A stretch of 64,000 nucleotides of DNA from Prauserella aidingensis (GCF_024171865.1 NZ_JAMTCN010000001.1:413524-477523); one strand, 5' to 3'; shown: positions 35,411 to 49,872, counted from the stretch's first letter. Program-made: numbers and translations. Notes: generated by a model from the sequence alone, not told the origin.

Positions 35411-36219
35411 TGCGCCTTCCCGTACCGGCCGGCCGGAAACCGTCGCCCCGCCCCCGCGCCGGCGTCGGCGATCCGCCCGGCGACGCCCAGGATGCCGACG
35501 GCGTCGCGCCCTCCGCCGACGACGCGGCGCACACACCGGCCGTCCCGGCCACCGTCTCCGTGACGACCGGTACGGGCACCGCGGTGGCCGAGCCGGACGA
35601 CACGGACACCGGACCACGCGAACCCGCCCGGTCCGAATCGGACAGCGCCGACGGTGACAGCGCCGACGGCCACACAGTCGACGACGACAGCGGCGACCAC
35701 ACCGGCGCCGGCGAATCGGAGGGCCGCACCACGACCGTGGCAGCACTGTTGCGACCACGGCGGGTCCTCGCCGCGCTGCTCGTCCTCTCCGTGCTCGGCG
35801 GGCTCGGCTTCGCCGCGCGTGAGTTCTTCGCCCAACGCGCCGAGGAGCAGGCGCGGGCCGAGGCCCTCGCCGCCGCCGAACGCTACGCGGTCGACCTGTC
35901 CTCGTACGACCACAAGGACCTCGACGGCAACTTCCAGGCCGTGGAGCGCAACGCCACCGGCCGATTCGGACAGCAGTACCGGCAGGTGAGCGACAACCTC
36001 ACGAAACTGCTCCAACAGCACAAGGCGACCTCGGAGGGCAACGTCGTCCGCGCCGGGGTCACCGAGGCCGACGCCGACCACGCCGTCGTCCTCCTCTTCG
36101 TCGACCAGACGATCAGCAACACCAACACCGAACAGCCCCGCGTCGACCGCAACCGGATGGAGATGACCCTCGTCCACCGGGACGACCGGTGGCTCGTCGA
36201 CAAGGTCACCCTGCTGTGA
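35410..36219 (+). CDS. mce-associated membrane protein
   Basis: The 269-residue protein has a disordered Asp/Thr-rich cytoplasmic N-terminus of about 110 residues, one membrane helix (VLAALLVLSVLGGLGFAARE) and a small alpha/beta extracytoplasmic domain resembling nuclear-transport-factor-2-like folds. The domain ends MEMTLVHRDDRWLVDKVTLL, the signature of mce-associated (Mas) proteins, which stabilise Mce complexes. Its ATG overlaps mceF by one base. Confidence 0.9.
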   Translation: MRLPVPAGRKPSPRPRAGVGDPPGDAQDADGVAPSADDAAHTPAVPATVSVTTGTGTAVAEPDDTDTGPREPARSESDSADGDSADGHTVDDDSGDHTGAGESEGRTTTVAALLRPRRVLAALLVLSVLGGLGFAAREFFAQRAEEQARAEALAAAERYAVDLSSYDHKDLDGNFQAVERNATGRFGQQYRQVSDNLTKLLQQHKATSEGNVVRAGVTEADADHAVVLLFVDQTISNTNTEQPRVDRNRMEMTLVHRDDRWLVDKVTLL

Positions 36220-36233
36220 GAGGAACCCATCGC

Positions 36234-38072
36234 ATGCTCACCGAATCCGACGTGCGCGCCCGCCTCGGCGACGCCACGGTCCCCTCGCTGGTTCTCCGCA
36301 ACGCCGAGCATCACGGTGACAGACCCGCCTTGACCGGAGCGGACGGCACCCACACGTGGGCCGAGGTGCGCGAGCAGATCGCCGCGGTCGCCCACGGGCT
36401 GTCGGCCGCCGGGCTCGGCCGGGGCGACCGCATGCTCATCGACGTCACCAGCCGTCCCGAGCACTGGATCGTCGACTTCGCGGCGGTGCACCTCGGGGCG
36501 CTCCCCTGCACGACGTACGCCACGCTCTCGACCGAGCAGATCCGCCACGTGGCCACCCACAGCGCGGCCACGATCGTCGTGCTGGAAGGCGCCGCGCAGT
36601 TGCACCGGTGGCGGCCCGTCCTCGACACGTTGCCGAACCTCCGGGCTGTCGTCGTCCTCGACACCGCGGCCATCCCCGACGGCGAATCGGTGTTCGTCTC
36701 CTACGACGAACTGCTCCGTGGCGGGGCCGATCTGCACCGGCGCGACCCGGCCGCGATCGAGCGATGGACCGCCGCGCCGCAGCAGACCGACCCGGTGTGC
36801 ATGATCTACACCTCCGGTACGACCGGAACGCCGAAAGGCGTGGTGCTGAGCCACGAGAACGTGCTCTACCAGGCTGCGGCCCAGGAGCTGATCCGCCCGG
36901 TCGAGGATCACCCGCGCATGGTGGCCTACCTGCCCCTGGCGCACGTGGCCGAGCGCGTGCTGGGCATGTACCTGCTGTTGTTCTCGGCGGGACACGCGAC
37001 CGTCTGCCCGGACCAGGCTCAGCTGGTGCCGACGCTCACGGAGACCCGCCCACACGGCTTCTTCGGCGTGCCACGGGTGTGGGAGAAGATCGCGGCCGGC
37101 ATTCAGGGCATCCTCGGCGGCCTGCCCGAGGAGCAGGCCGCCGCGATCGAGCAGGCCCGGGACGTCGCCGCGACCGTGTACCGGGTCCGCGCCGACGGCG
37201 GCGAGCCGACCCCTGAAGTCGCCGAGGCGTTCGACCGGGCCGACCGGACCGTGCTGCGGCCGTTGCGCGAGCAGCTCGGGCTCGGGGAGGCCGAACGTCT
37301 CGGCAGTGGCGCCGCCCCGATCCCGGCGTCGGTACTGGAGTTCTTCGGCAGCCTCGGCATGACGATCATGGAGGTGTGGGGGTTGTCGGAGACGACCGGT
37401 GCGGCCACCTCGACGTTTCCGGCGAAGTACCGGGCCGGCACCGTCGGCCTGCCGATGCCGGGCATGGAGGCGCGTATCGCCCCCGACGGCGAGGTGGAGG
37501 TACGCGGCCCGCTGGTGTTCCTCGGCTACCTCGACGCCGACGGCGGGATCCGGCCGGACACCGACGCCGACGGCTGGCTCGCCACCGGCGACATCGGCAG
37601 CTTCGACGACGACGGCTTCCTCACCATCACCGACCGCAAGAAGGAGCTGATCGTCACCTCCAGCGGCAAGAACGTCGCACCGAGCAAGGCCGAAGGGCTG
37701 CTGCGCACCCACCCGTTGGTCGGCTACGCCGCCGTCGTCGGCGACGGGCGCCCGTACGTCACGGCGCTGCTGACGCTCGACGAGGAGGCGGCCCCCGCAT
37801 GGGCGAAGGCCCACGGCATCGACACCACCGACCTCACCGAGCTCGCAGGCCACCCCGATGTGCTGACCGCGATCGCCGGGGCCGTCGAGGCGACGAACGC
37901 CGAACTGGCCCGGCCGGAACAGATCAAGCGGCACCGCGTCCTGCCCCGGCCGTGGACGCCGGAGACCGGTGAGCTGACTCCGACGATGAAGTTGAAACGC
38001 CGGGTGATCGACGACCGCTACGCCGACGACATCGCATCCCTGTACGCCGACGGAAAGGCGACCGCCCCGTGA
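36234..38072 (+). CDS. fadD: long-chain acyl-CoA synthetase (FadD type)
   Basis: This 612-residue ANL-superfamily ligase has its P-loop-like motif MIYTSGTTGTPKGVVLSHEN (Y192 region), an ATP/AMP site MEVWGLSETTGA, and a hinge ATGDIGSFDDDGFLTITDRK. The C-terminal catalytic lysine stretch is ELTPTMKLKRR. It would activate fatty or sterol-derived acids to acyl-CoA using ATP. The ATG at 36234 follows GAGGAA, 14 bases after the Mas gene. Placement right after the mce genes indicates activation of imported substrate. Confidence 0.92.
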   Translation: MLTESDVRARLGDATVPSLVLRNAEHHGDRPALTGADGTHTWAEVREQIAAVAHGLSAAGLGRGDRMLIDVTSRPEHWIVDFAAVHLGALPCTTYATLSTEQIRHVATHSAATIVVLEGAAQLHRWRPVLDTLPNLRAVVVLDTAAIPDGESVFVSYDELLRGGADLHRRDPAAIERWTAAPQQTDPVCMIYTSGTTGTPKGVVLSHENVLYQAAAQELIRPVEDHPRMVAYLPLAHVAERVLGMYLLLFSAGHATVCPDQAQLVPTLTETRPHGFFGVPRVWEKIAAGIQGILGGLPEEQAAAIEQARDVAATVYRVRADGGEPTPEVAEAFDRADRTVLRPLREQLGLGEAERLGSGAAPIPASVLEFFGSLGMTIMEVWGLSETTGAATSTFPAKYRAGTVGLPMPGMEARIAPDGEVEVRGPLVFLGYLDADGGIRPDTDADGWLATGDIGSFDDDGFLTITDRKKELIVTSSGKNVAPSKAEGLLRTHPLVGYAAVVGDGRPYVTALLTLDEEAAPAWAKAHGIDTTDLTELAGHPDVLTAIAGAVEATNAELARPEQIKRHRVLPRPWTPETGELTPTMKLKRRVIDDRYADDIASLYADGKATAP

Positions 38073-39187
38073 CACTCATGACGCTCACTCAGGAGCAGCA
38101 GGACTTCGTCGACGCCGTCGCCGACTTCTGCCGCCGCGAAGTCACCGACGATGTCGCAAGGCCGCACGACGACGGCCTCTACCGCAAGATGGCCGACCTC
38201 GGCTGGCTCGGCGTCACAACGCCCGAGGAGTACGGCGGCGCGGGCCTCGGCGTGCGGGAGCTGTTGCTGCTGCTGGAGACCAGCGCCTACGGCAAGGCCC
38301 CGACGGGCGGTTATGCGACGTCGGTGATCACCGCGGCGGCGTTCGAGAAGTTCGGCACCCCGGACCAGAAGCGCACGGTGCTCGGCGACTTCGTGGCAGG
38401 CGACGTGCTGTCGATCTCGATGTCCGAACCCGGAGCCGGCTCCGACGTCGGCGGGCTGACCTGCCGCGCCGAGAAGACCGGCGACGGCTGGGTCGTGAAC
38501 GGGCAGAAGACGTGGTGTTCGAACGCGCACATCGCCAAGCACATCCTGCTCGTGGCGCGCACCTCGACCGAGGGCGGCAAGCACGCGGGGCTGACCATGT
38601 TCCTCGTGCCCGCCGACGCGCCCGGGCTTGAGATCCACGGCATCGAGACGATGGGCGGCCGCGAGGTCAACGACCTCTACTTCACCGACTGTCACCTGCC
38701 CGAGGACGCGGTCGTCGGGACCGAGGGCGACGCGTGGCCGCAGCTGATGGCCGGGCTCAACGTCGAGCGAATGATCCTCGCCGGCCTCATGCTCGGTACG
38801 GCTCGGCGGATCTTCGACGACACCGTCTCCTACGTGACCGAGCGGGAGCAGTTCGGACGTCCGATCGGCTCGTTCCAGGCGCTCAAGCACCGCGTGGCCG
38901 ACCTGGCCACCGACCTCGAGGCGACCCGCCTGCTGGTGCACGACGCGGCCGCGCGCATGGACGCCGCCCCGGGTGAGTTGTTCCCGCGCGAGGCCTCGAT
39001 GGCCAAGCTGAAGGCCACCGAGCTGGCCAAGACGATGGCACTCGAAGGCATGCAGATGATGGGCGGATACGGCTACGCCACCGAGTACGGCATGGAGGCG
39101 ATGCTCCGCTCGACCGTCGTGTCCACCGTGTACGGCGGAACGAGCGAGATCCAGCGCGACATCATCGGCAGGTCCTACGGCCTGTGA
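38069..39187 (+). CDS. acyl-CoA dehydrogenase, IVD/LCAD-type catalytic glutamate
   Basis: The 372-residue FAD enzyme introduces an alpha,beta double bond into an acyl-CoA. MSEPGAGSDVGG and GWVVNGQKTWCSNAHIAKHI are the flavin and substrate motifs, and REQFGRPIGSFQALKHRVAD is the central signature. The usual Glu of the late Y-E-G-T motif is Gly (VYGGTSEIQRDIIG), but GLNVERMILAG carries E233 at the alternative position used by isovaleryl- and long-chain enzymes. This points to a branched, long or sterol side chain. The GTG at 38069 overlaps fadD. Last gene of the operon. Confidence 0.92.
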   Translation: MTLMTLTQEQQDFVDAVADFCRREVTDDVARPHDDGLYRKMADLGWLGVTTPEEYGGAGLGVRELLLLLETSAYGKAPTGGYATSVITAAAFEKFGTPDQKRTVLGDFVAGDVLSISMSEPGAGSDVGGLTCRAEKTGDGWVVNGQKTWCSNAHIAKHILLVARTSTEGGKHAGLTMFLVPADAPGLEIHGIETMGGREVNDLYFTDCHLPEDAVVGTEGDAWPQLMAGLNVERMILAGLMLGTARRIFDDTVSYVTEREQFGRPIGSFQALKHRVADLATDLEATRLLVHDAAARMDAAPGELFPREASMAKLKATELAKTMALEGMQMMGGYGYATEYGMEAMLRSTVVSTVYGGTSEIQRDIIGRSYGL

Positions 39188-39190
39188 CCG

Positions 39191-39226
39191 CCGGTGGTGG
39201 TGCGCCGCCCGGCGCACCACCACCGG
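39191..39226 (+). terminator. strong hairpin ending the mce operon
   Basis: Sixteen-base perfect arms (CCGGTGGTGGTGCGCC and its complement) with a GCCC loop begin 4 bases after the acyl-CoA dehydrogenase stop. There is no long T-run. It also serves the convergent ROK gene. Confidence 0.85.
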
Positions 39227-39271
39227 TCCCCCTTCCGTGGGCGCCGCTCCCCCGGCTCCCGTCCGGCCCGC

Positions 39272-40480
39272 TCACGCGTCCCGATCGCGCGGCGGACCGG
39301 CGCCGAGCAGCGACAGCGGATGGTCGTAGAGCTGCGTGAGCAGTCCCGTGCAGGCCGCCATCGCCTGCACGTTCCGCCCGAACCGGGTCACGGTGATCAG
39401 GTCCGTGCCCGGCAGCGTCGTCGTGGCCGCGAATTCCTCCCGCACCGTGTCGAGATACGCGGGAGCCTCCGTGATCGCCTGACCGCCGAGGACGACGAGT
39501 TCCGGGTTGACCAGGTCCCGGGTCATGGCGATCGCCCGGCCGAGCGCCCGCGCGCGTTCGGTGAGGATCTCCCGCGCCCGCGGATCGGTGTCGGCGGCGG
39601 CGACGAGATCGCCGAGTTCCGAGCCGGTGATGATCCCCGCGCTGCGGGCGCGTTCGACCACGGCCCGTTCCGCGACCGTCGCCTCGAGACACCCCGTGCG
39701 CCCGCACTCGCACCGGACGTCGCTGCCGACCGGAAGGTGGGCGATGCTTCCGGACTGTCCCGGACCGCGATGCAGCACGCCGTCGACCGCGATCGCCACG
39801 CCCGCCATCTCTCGTGCGTAGAAGTACAGCGAGCTGGCCGCGCGACGGGACACGCCGAAGAGCAGCTCCGCGGTCGCCATCGCGGGTACGTGCCCGTCCA
39901 GGTGCACCGGAAGGCCGGTCACCTGCTCGAGCACCGCACGCGCGGGCACGCCGCGCCAGCCGAGCGGGCCGTGGTCCAGCAACCCGCCGTCGGCGTCCAC
40001 CTGTCCGCCGATGGCCAGTCCGACACCGATGATGCGCCGCCGGGGCCAGTCGGCCAGGAAGGTGCTCACCTCGTCGCCGATGGCCCGCAGCACGTCGGTG
40101 GCCGATCCCTGCGGGGTCGGGATGCGCTCACTGCCCAGCAACGTGCCCGACAGGTTGGTCAGGCCGTAGGTCGTGGTCACGATCCCGATGTGCACACCGC
40201 AGGCCGCGATGACGTCGTCGTCGAGCCGCACCGGCACGGTCGGCCTGCCGATGCCGCCACCCGTCGCCATCTCGGGTGCTTCCCGCAGCAACGCCAGGTC
40301 GGTCAACGCGGTCACCTGCCTGCTGACCGTGGGCATGCTCAGCCCCGTCAGCCGTGCCATCTCCGCGCGTGACAACGGCCCGTCGGTACGGGCCGCGGCC
40401 AGTACCGCCGCCGCGTTCGACTCCCTCACCCCGCCCGCGCCGGGGACGTCCCGCACCGACTCCGGTAGTCGCCTGCCCAC
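39272..40480 (-). CDS. ROK-family transcriptional regulator
   Basis: The 402-residue protein has an N-terminal winged helix (LSRAEMARLTGLSMPTVSRQ, about residues 36-60) fused to a ROK sugar-kinase-like domain. The ROK zinc motif is present as CECGRTGCLEA (C257, C259, C264). The catalytic Asp of true kinases (N-D-A-N) is replaced by LDGHVPAMA, so it is a sensor rather than a kinase. The start is a GTG at 40480 with GAGGG upstream. Target genes are not adjacent unless it controls the divergent TSUP permease. Confidence 0.9.
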   Translation of the reverse strand: MGRRLPESVRDVPGAGGVRESNAAAVLAAARTDGPLSRAEMARLTGLSMPTVSRQVTALTDLALLREAPEMATGGGIGRPTVPVRLDDDVIAACGVHIGIVTTTYGLTNLSGTLLGSERIPTPQGSATDVLRAIGDEVSTFLADWPRRRIIGVGLAIGGQVDADGGLLDHGPLGWRGVPARAVLEQVTGLPVHLDGHVPAMATAELLFGVSRRAASSLYFYAREMAGVAIAVDGVLHRGPGQSGSIAHLPVGSDVRCECGRTGCLEATVAERAVVERARSAGIITGSELGDLVAAADTDPRAREILTERARALGRAIAMTRDLVNPELVVLGGQAITEAPAYLDTVREEFAATTTLPGTDLITVTRFGRNVQAMAACTGLLTQLYDHPLSLLGAGPPRDRDA

Positions 40481-40561
40481 TCGCGTGCCCTCGCTTTCGC
40501 CTCGCCCGGAACCCTACGTGTCCGCCACCCATCTCACCGGATTTCCCACACCCCGGAACCA

Positions 40562-40620
40562 CCCGGGTATTTTTTTTCGCGGTGTTCCGAAATTTCTTTT
40601 CACCAAGTTAGAAAATCCGT
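40562..40620. other. AT-rich promoter block in the ROK-TSUP divergent region
   Basis: A run with TATTTTTTTTCGCGG and then AAATTTCTTTTCACC and AGTTAGAAAAT is far more AT-rich than the rest of the window. It lies about 80 bases upstream of the ROK start and 280 upstream of the permease, within a 415-bp divergent gap. It is probably a promoter or a nucleoid-protein target. No riboswitch could be recognised in the rest of the gap. Confidence 0.5.
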
Positions 40621-40838
40621 GTTCCCTGCCACATCCCCGCGGTACGAGAAACGGTGGACCGGGCGGCGAATTCTGTGTCAGCATCGAATCCGGCGGCGGA
40701 CGGGACTGCCCTGCACCGGATACCCACCGGAGCCGGTGGCCGAAGCCACGAGTACACGACGCTCGCGGTCACCGCACGCACCCACCGTTCGCCACACGTC
40801 CGGAAACCGCGACGGCGACAGCGCCGAAGACGTTCGAC

Positions 40839-40871
40839 GCCGACAATTCCGACACTCTCGGAATTGTCGGC
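40839..40871 (+). promoter_or_regulatory. perfect 14-bp stem hairpin just upstream of the TSUP permease
   Basis: GCCGACAATTCCGA, loop CACTC, then its exact complement. The element ends 24 bases before the ATG, leaving the GAGG ribosome site free. It could be a repressor operator or a 5'-UTR stem. The AATT-containing arms are unlike a normal GC-rich terminator of this genome. Confidence 0.65.
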
Positions 40872-40895
40872 CACTTTCGATTCACCGAGGTCGGC

Positions 40896-41897
40896 ATGCA
40901 CACACTTCTCCTGTTCGGACTGGCCGGGTTCCTCGCCCAGTTGGTCGACGGCTCGCTCGGGATGGCGTTCGGTGTCACCGCGACGACCACGCTGCTGGTC
41001 GCAGGTACGACGCCCGCCGTCGCCTCCGCGGCGGTGCACCTGGCCGAGGTCGGCACGACACTGGCGTCCGGCCTGTCGCACTGGAAGATGCGCAACGTCG
41101 ACTGGCGGGTGGTCGGCACACTCGCCCTGCCGGGGGCCGCCGGCGCCGTGCTGGGCGCCTACGTGCTGACGTCGCTGGCCACGTCCTCGGCCGAGCTGTG
41201 GATCACCACGATCCTGTTGCTGCTCGGCCTCTACGTGCTGATCCGGTTCGCGTTCCTCGAGCTGGGATCCCTGCTCACCGCCAAGCGGCCCGGCGCACGG
41301 TTCCTCGCCCCACTGGGCGTCGTCGCCGGGTTCGTCGACGCCAGCGGCGGAGGCGGGTGGGGGCCCGTCGCGACGACGACCCTGCTCTCGTCCGGCAGGC
41401 TCGAACCGCGCAAGGTCGTCGGGTCGGTCGACACGTCCGAGTTCATCGTGGCGATCGCCGCGAGCGTCGGCTTCCTGGTCGCCCTGTCGCACACCGACGG
41501 CATGAACTACACGGTCGTCGCCGGGCTGATGATCGGCGGCATGCTCGCCGCACCGCTGGCCGCCTGGCTGGTACGGAAACTGCCACCGCGGATCCTCGGC
41601 GCGGCGGCGGGCGGCCTCATCGTGTTCACCAACAGCCGTGCGCTGCTCGCCTCGCTCGACGCACCGACGCCCGTGACCGTGGTCGTGCTGGTGGGCATCG
41701 GGGTGCTGTGGGCCGCGGGCCTGACCGCCGCGATCCGCTCGATCCGCGCGGAACGCCGCATGAACGTCCTGGCAGGCGAGACCGATCCGGACGGCGACCC
41801 GTCCGCCCAGCCCGCCGCGGGGGCCACGGCCGAGGGCCCGGTGGCGACCGACGCCACCGAGCCCGCGGGCCCGACCCGGTCGGCCGACCACGCCTGA
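40896..41897 (+). CDS. TSUP-family (TauE/SafE) sulfite/sulfonate exporter-like permease
   Basis: The 333-residue membrane protein has eight or nine hydrophobic segments and the internal TSUP repeat: FLAQLVDGSLGMAFGVTATT near the N-terminus and VAGFVDASGGGGWGPVATTT near residue 145. These paired G-x-G motifs are diagnostic. Members export or import sulfite, sulfoacetate and similar anions. The C-terminal 45 residues are a hydrophilic Ala/Thr/Pro-rich tail. The ATG at 40896 follows GAGG. Confidence 0.9.
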   Translation: MHTLLLFGLAGFLAQLVDGSLGMAFGVTATTTLLVAGTTPAVASAAVHLAEVGTTLASGLSHWKMRNVDWRVVGTLALPGAAGAVLGAYVLTSLATSSAELWITTILLLLGLYVLIRFAFLELGSLLTAKRPGARFLAPLGVVAGFVDASGGGGWGPVATTTLLSSGRLEPRKVVGSVDTSEFIVAIAASVGFLVALSHTDGMNYTVVAGLMIGGMLAAPLAAWLVRKLPPRILGAAAGGLIVFTNSRALLASLDAPTPVTVVVLVGIGVLWAAGLTAAIRSIRAERRMNVLAGETDPDGDPSAQPAAGATAEGPVATDATEPAGPTRSADHA

Positions 41898-41910
41898 CCG
41901 GCCACCGTCG

Positions 41911-41949
41911 CACGGGCGGGCCGGGGAATCACTCCCCGGCCCGCCCGTG
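41911..41949. terminator. bidirectional hairpin terminator
   Basis: Seventeen-base perfect arms (CACGGGCGGGCCGGGGA and its complement) around ATCAC sit in the 75-bp gap between the convergent TSUP and carboxylase genes. Confidence 0.85.
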
Positions 41950-41972
41950 TGCGCAGCCGTACCTGCCGGCCG

Positions 41973-47489
<5,517 letters not shown>

Positions 47490-47849
47490 ACTCGGCAAAC
47501 CTCACAACCTGCTGTCACGCCCGGGCGGTGGCACCGGGTTCTCGCGTTCGGGTGTCTCGCATTCGGACGCGCCGCTTCCGCGACACGCTGCCGGACCGGA
47601 CGCCCCGGGTCCCGGCACACGTCCGTCCGTGCGCCCCCAGCCTCCCCGGACGGGCTCCGACTCCGGAATGATCGCAGCCGCCACGTCCCACGGGGGCGGT
47701 TTGTAGAAATCCACCAAAAATCGACGCGGTGGGACGCGGCCGCGTCACGGGCCGTTCACCGGGACACCGCTCCGGGTCACCGGCGGTTCATCGGCGCGGG
47801 ACGGGCACGCGGCGCCGGCGTGACCGGGCACGACTCGTCCGGCCGCGGC
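47490..47849. other. 360-bp gap upstream of the carboxylase gene
   Basis: This gap between the GntR stop and the carboxylase start probably holds the carboxylase promoter. A short AT-richer island around 47698-47726 (TTTGTAGAAATCCACCAAA) has partial dyad symmetry and could bind a regulator. No gene or stable hairpin was found in it. Confidence 0.35.
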
Positions 47850-48563
47850 TCAGGCCAGGATGTCCTGCTTCGCGAGGTGGGCCACGAGCAGCTCGCCGAT
47901 GTGCTCGATGTGCGCGGTCATCGCGGTACGGGCGGCCTGCGGGTCCCGCGCCCGCAATGCCGCCAGGATCTCGCCGTGGTCGTGGGCCGACGCCGACGGC
48001 CAGCCTTCGATCGTGCCGAAGAACCGCAACGGCACGTAGTTGACGGTCAGGTTGAGCAGCGACGCCATCCGTGCGGACCCGGACGCCTTGTTGACCGTCC
48101 GATGGATCTCGTGGTTCAGGCTGTCGACCAGATCCGTCTCGCCCGCCCGCTCGGCCTCGGTGAGCTCGTCCTGGACCGAGCCGAGGCGGTCGATCTCGGC
48201 ATCGGTGAGATGTTCCGCCGCGCGGGCCGCCAGCTCACCCGCGATGTAGGCCTGCACCTGGAACAGGTCCCGCACGTCGCGGCCGGTGAGGGCCACGACG
48301 CGATAACCGCGCCGTGGCTCCCACCGCACCGATCCTTCGCTGTGCAGGATCATGAGGGCTTCGCGCACCGGCGTCTGACTCACGCCGAGCTGCGCCGCGA
48401 GGTGTTCGGTGCGGACGAACTCCCCCGGCGGGAACTCGCCGACCATGATGCCCTCACGCACGTACGCGGCGACGCGCTCGCTCAGCTGCTGCTTGTCACC
48501 GAAGGGGCCGCGCCGCGTGGGGATCGCCCGGCCGCGGAGCGCGTCGGCTGCGTTCTCGGTCAC
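47850..48563 (-). CDS. GntR-family regulator, FadR/FCD subfamily
   Basis: The 237-residue protein has an N-terminal winged helix (GEFPPGEFVRTEHLAAQLGV then SQTPVREALMILHSEG) and a helical FCD effector domain with the metal-ligand pattern NHEIHRTV and H residues in AHDHGEIL and AHIEHIGEL. FCD regulators respond to organic acids or acyl-CoA-type metabolites. The GTG at 48563 lies 6 bases after TAGAAT, a plausible -10, so translation may be leaderless; the FmdB gene upstream overlaps it by 68 bases on the same strand. It may control the adjacent carboxylase or the operon at 50.4 kb. Confidence 0.9.
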   Translation of the reverse strand: MTENAADALRGRAIPTRRGPFGDKQQLSERVAAYVREGIMVGEFPPGEFVRTEHLAAQLGVSQTPVREALMILHSEGSVRWEPRRGYRVVALTGRDVRDLFQVQAYIAGELAARAAEHLTDAEIDRLGSVQDELTEAERAGETDLVDSLNHEIHRTVNKASGSARMASLLNLTVNYVPLRFFGTIEGWPSASAHDHGEILAALRARDPQAARTAMTAHIEHIGELLVAHLAKQDILA

Positions 48564-49014
48564 CGTTCGATTCTAGACTCCCGTGGCTCGGTCCCCGCCC
48601 GCGCCGGGACCTCGCCGCCTCGGCGGCCGCCGAGGTCGCGTCGCCGGAGGCCGACGCCCGCTGCGCCAGTTCCCGATACGTCAGCGGTGCCCGTTCGAAC
48701 CTGCCCTCGTGGGCGGCCACCGCGTCCCGTCGGGTCGACAACTCCGGATACTTCTCGGCGAGCCGCTCCCGGTGCTCCAGCTTCCGCCGCCACTGGGCGA
48801 CGTACTCCCTGTCCCCGCGGCCGGTTCCCTCCCAGGACGTCGGCGCCTGGTCCGGACCGGCGGGCGGCCGCGCGCCGCCCGCGAGGGAGACCGCGGACGG
48901 CATGCGCGATGCGGAGGCCCCGCACGCGGGACAGTCCGGGTCGGGGCTGCGCCAGCTCGGCTGGAGTTTCTCGAACCGTGCCCCGCAGCGGCAGCGGTAG
49001 TCGAACAACGGCAT
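48496..49014 (-). CDS. FmdB-family zinc-ribbon protein
   Basis: The 172-residue protein starts with the FmdB zinc ribbon: MPLFDYRCRCGARFEKLQPS with CPACGA, giving two C-x-C/C-x-x-C knuckles. The rest is hydrophilic and includes EYVAQWRRKLEHRERLAEKY, then an Arg/Ser-rich tail. The 3' end overlaps the GntR start by 68 bases, so the end of this gene may carry the GntR promoter. Function of FmdB-type proteins is unsettled; a regulatory role is assumed. Confidence 0.8.
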   Translation of the reverse strand: MPLFDYRCRCGARFEKLQPSWRSPDPDCPACGASASRMPSAVSLAGGARPPAGPDQAPTSWEGTGRGDREYVAQWRRKLEHRERLAEKYPELSTRRDAVAAHEGRFERAPLTYRELAQRASASGDATSAAAEAARSRRGRGPSHGSLESNGDRERSRRAPRPGDPHAARPLR

Positions 49015-49050
49015 CTCGTCACGCCTCCTTCACGGGTTCGCCCGGCCTGC

Positions 49051-49872
49051 TCACGTGTAGTGGTTGCCCGGTCCGGTCCTGAGCTCGGCCATCTGGTCGG
49101 CGGCGTGCCCGAACACGATCGTCGCGCCGGTCCGCTCCTCGATGCCGCGGATCTTCTCCACCGATTCGAACCAGGCGACGGTGTCGTAGACGATGCCGGC
49201 CGCGATCGGCGGCGGTCCGTAACTCTCGCGCAGGTACAGCGAGTCCGATGTGAACAGCATCGTTCCGGAGTCGGCGAGGTCGACCTGCAGCGACAACGTG
49301 CCCCAGGTGTGTCCCGGGGTGCGCAGCAGTGTCACCCCCGGCAGCAGTTCGGTGTCCTCGTTGATCGTGTCGAGTTCGAGGCCGTCGTAGTCGGACTTGA
49401 TGTGGGCGCCCTTGTTGTACCCGTCGAAACTGAAGGCGCCCCGCTTCTCGGCCTCGTCGACGACGATCTTCGTGCCGGTGTCCTGCCACAGCTTCGCGTT
49501 GGCCGCATGGTCCATGTGCAGGTGCGACAGCAACAGGTAGTCGATGTCGCCGGGCGCGAGGTTCAGCTGCTTCAGGCGGGCGTCGAGCCACATGTCGTCG
49601 GTGACCTCGTCGACGGGGAAGAACTGGTCCAGTCCGGTCGGTCCCCAGCGCTGTTCCCAGTCCCGCGGGACGCCCGCGTCCCACAGGAGTTTCGTGCCGT
49701 CGGGGTGTTCGATGTAGACCACATGGGTCGGCACCGGCACCCAGTCCCGCTGTTTGCCCGGGTTGCCGCGTGTCGCCATCCGTTGCGGGTCGATGAGCAG
49801 CCACGTCAGGTCGGCGTGCATCGTGCCGGTCGGCAGAATGGTCACCTTGATCTTGTCGGCGTCCGTCGCCAT
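49051..49872 (-). CDS. N-acyl-homoserine-lactonase-family MBL-fold hydrolase
   Basis: The 273-residue metallo-beta-lactamase-fold protein has the metal motif SHLHMDHAANAK and later LLRTPGHTWGTLSL and FTSDSLYLRES, with a final VFGHAADQ. It begins with a 40-residue strand region (VTILPTGTMHADLTWLLIDP) typical of the AHL-lactonase group. Quorum-quenching activity is only one possibility: many members open other lactones or hydrolyse esters. The ATG at 49872 follows GGAGGA. It has its own promoter region and is followed by the FmdB gene 36 bases on. Confidence 0.82.
   Translation of the reverse strand: MATDADKIKVTILPTGTMHADLTWLLIDPQRMATRGNPGKQRDWVPVPTHVVYIEHPDGTKLLWDAGVPRDWEQRWGPTGLDQFFPVDEVTDDMWLDARLKQLNLAPGDIDYLLLSHLHMDHAANAKLWQDTGTKIVVDEAEKRGAFSFDGYNKGAHIKSDYDGLELDTINEDTELLPGVTLLRTPGHTWGTLSLQVDLADSGTMLFTSDSLYLRESYGPPPIAAGIVYDTVAWFESVEKIRGIEERTGATIVFGHAADQMAELRTGPGNHYT

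Noticed and set aside
40365..40380. fourth TGACAACGG site
   Set aside because: It lies inside the ROK helix-turn-helix coding region and is not near a DUF2236 gene, so it is treated as chance.
40621..40895. SAM, cobalamin or c-di-AMP riboswitch upstream of the TSUP gene
   Set aside because: No consensus core could be aligned by eye; only the hairpin at 40839-40871 is supported.
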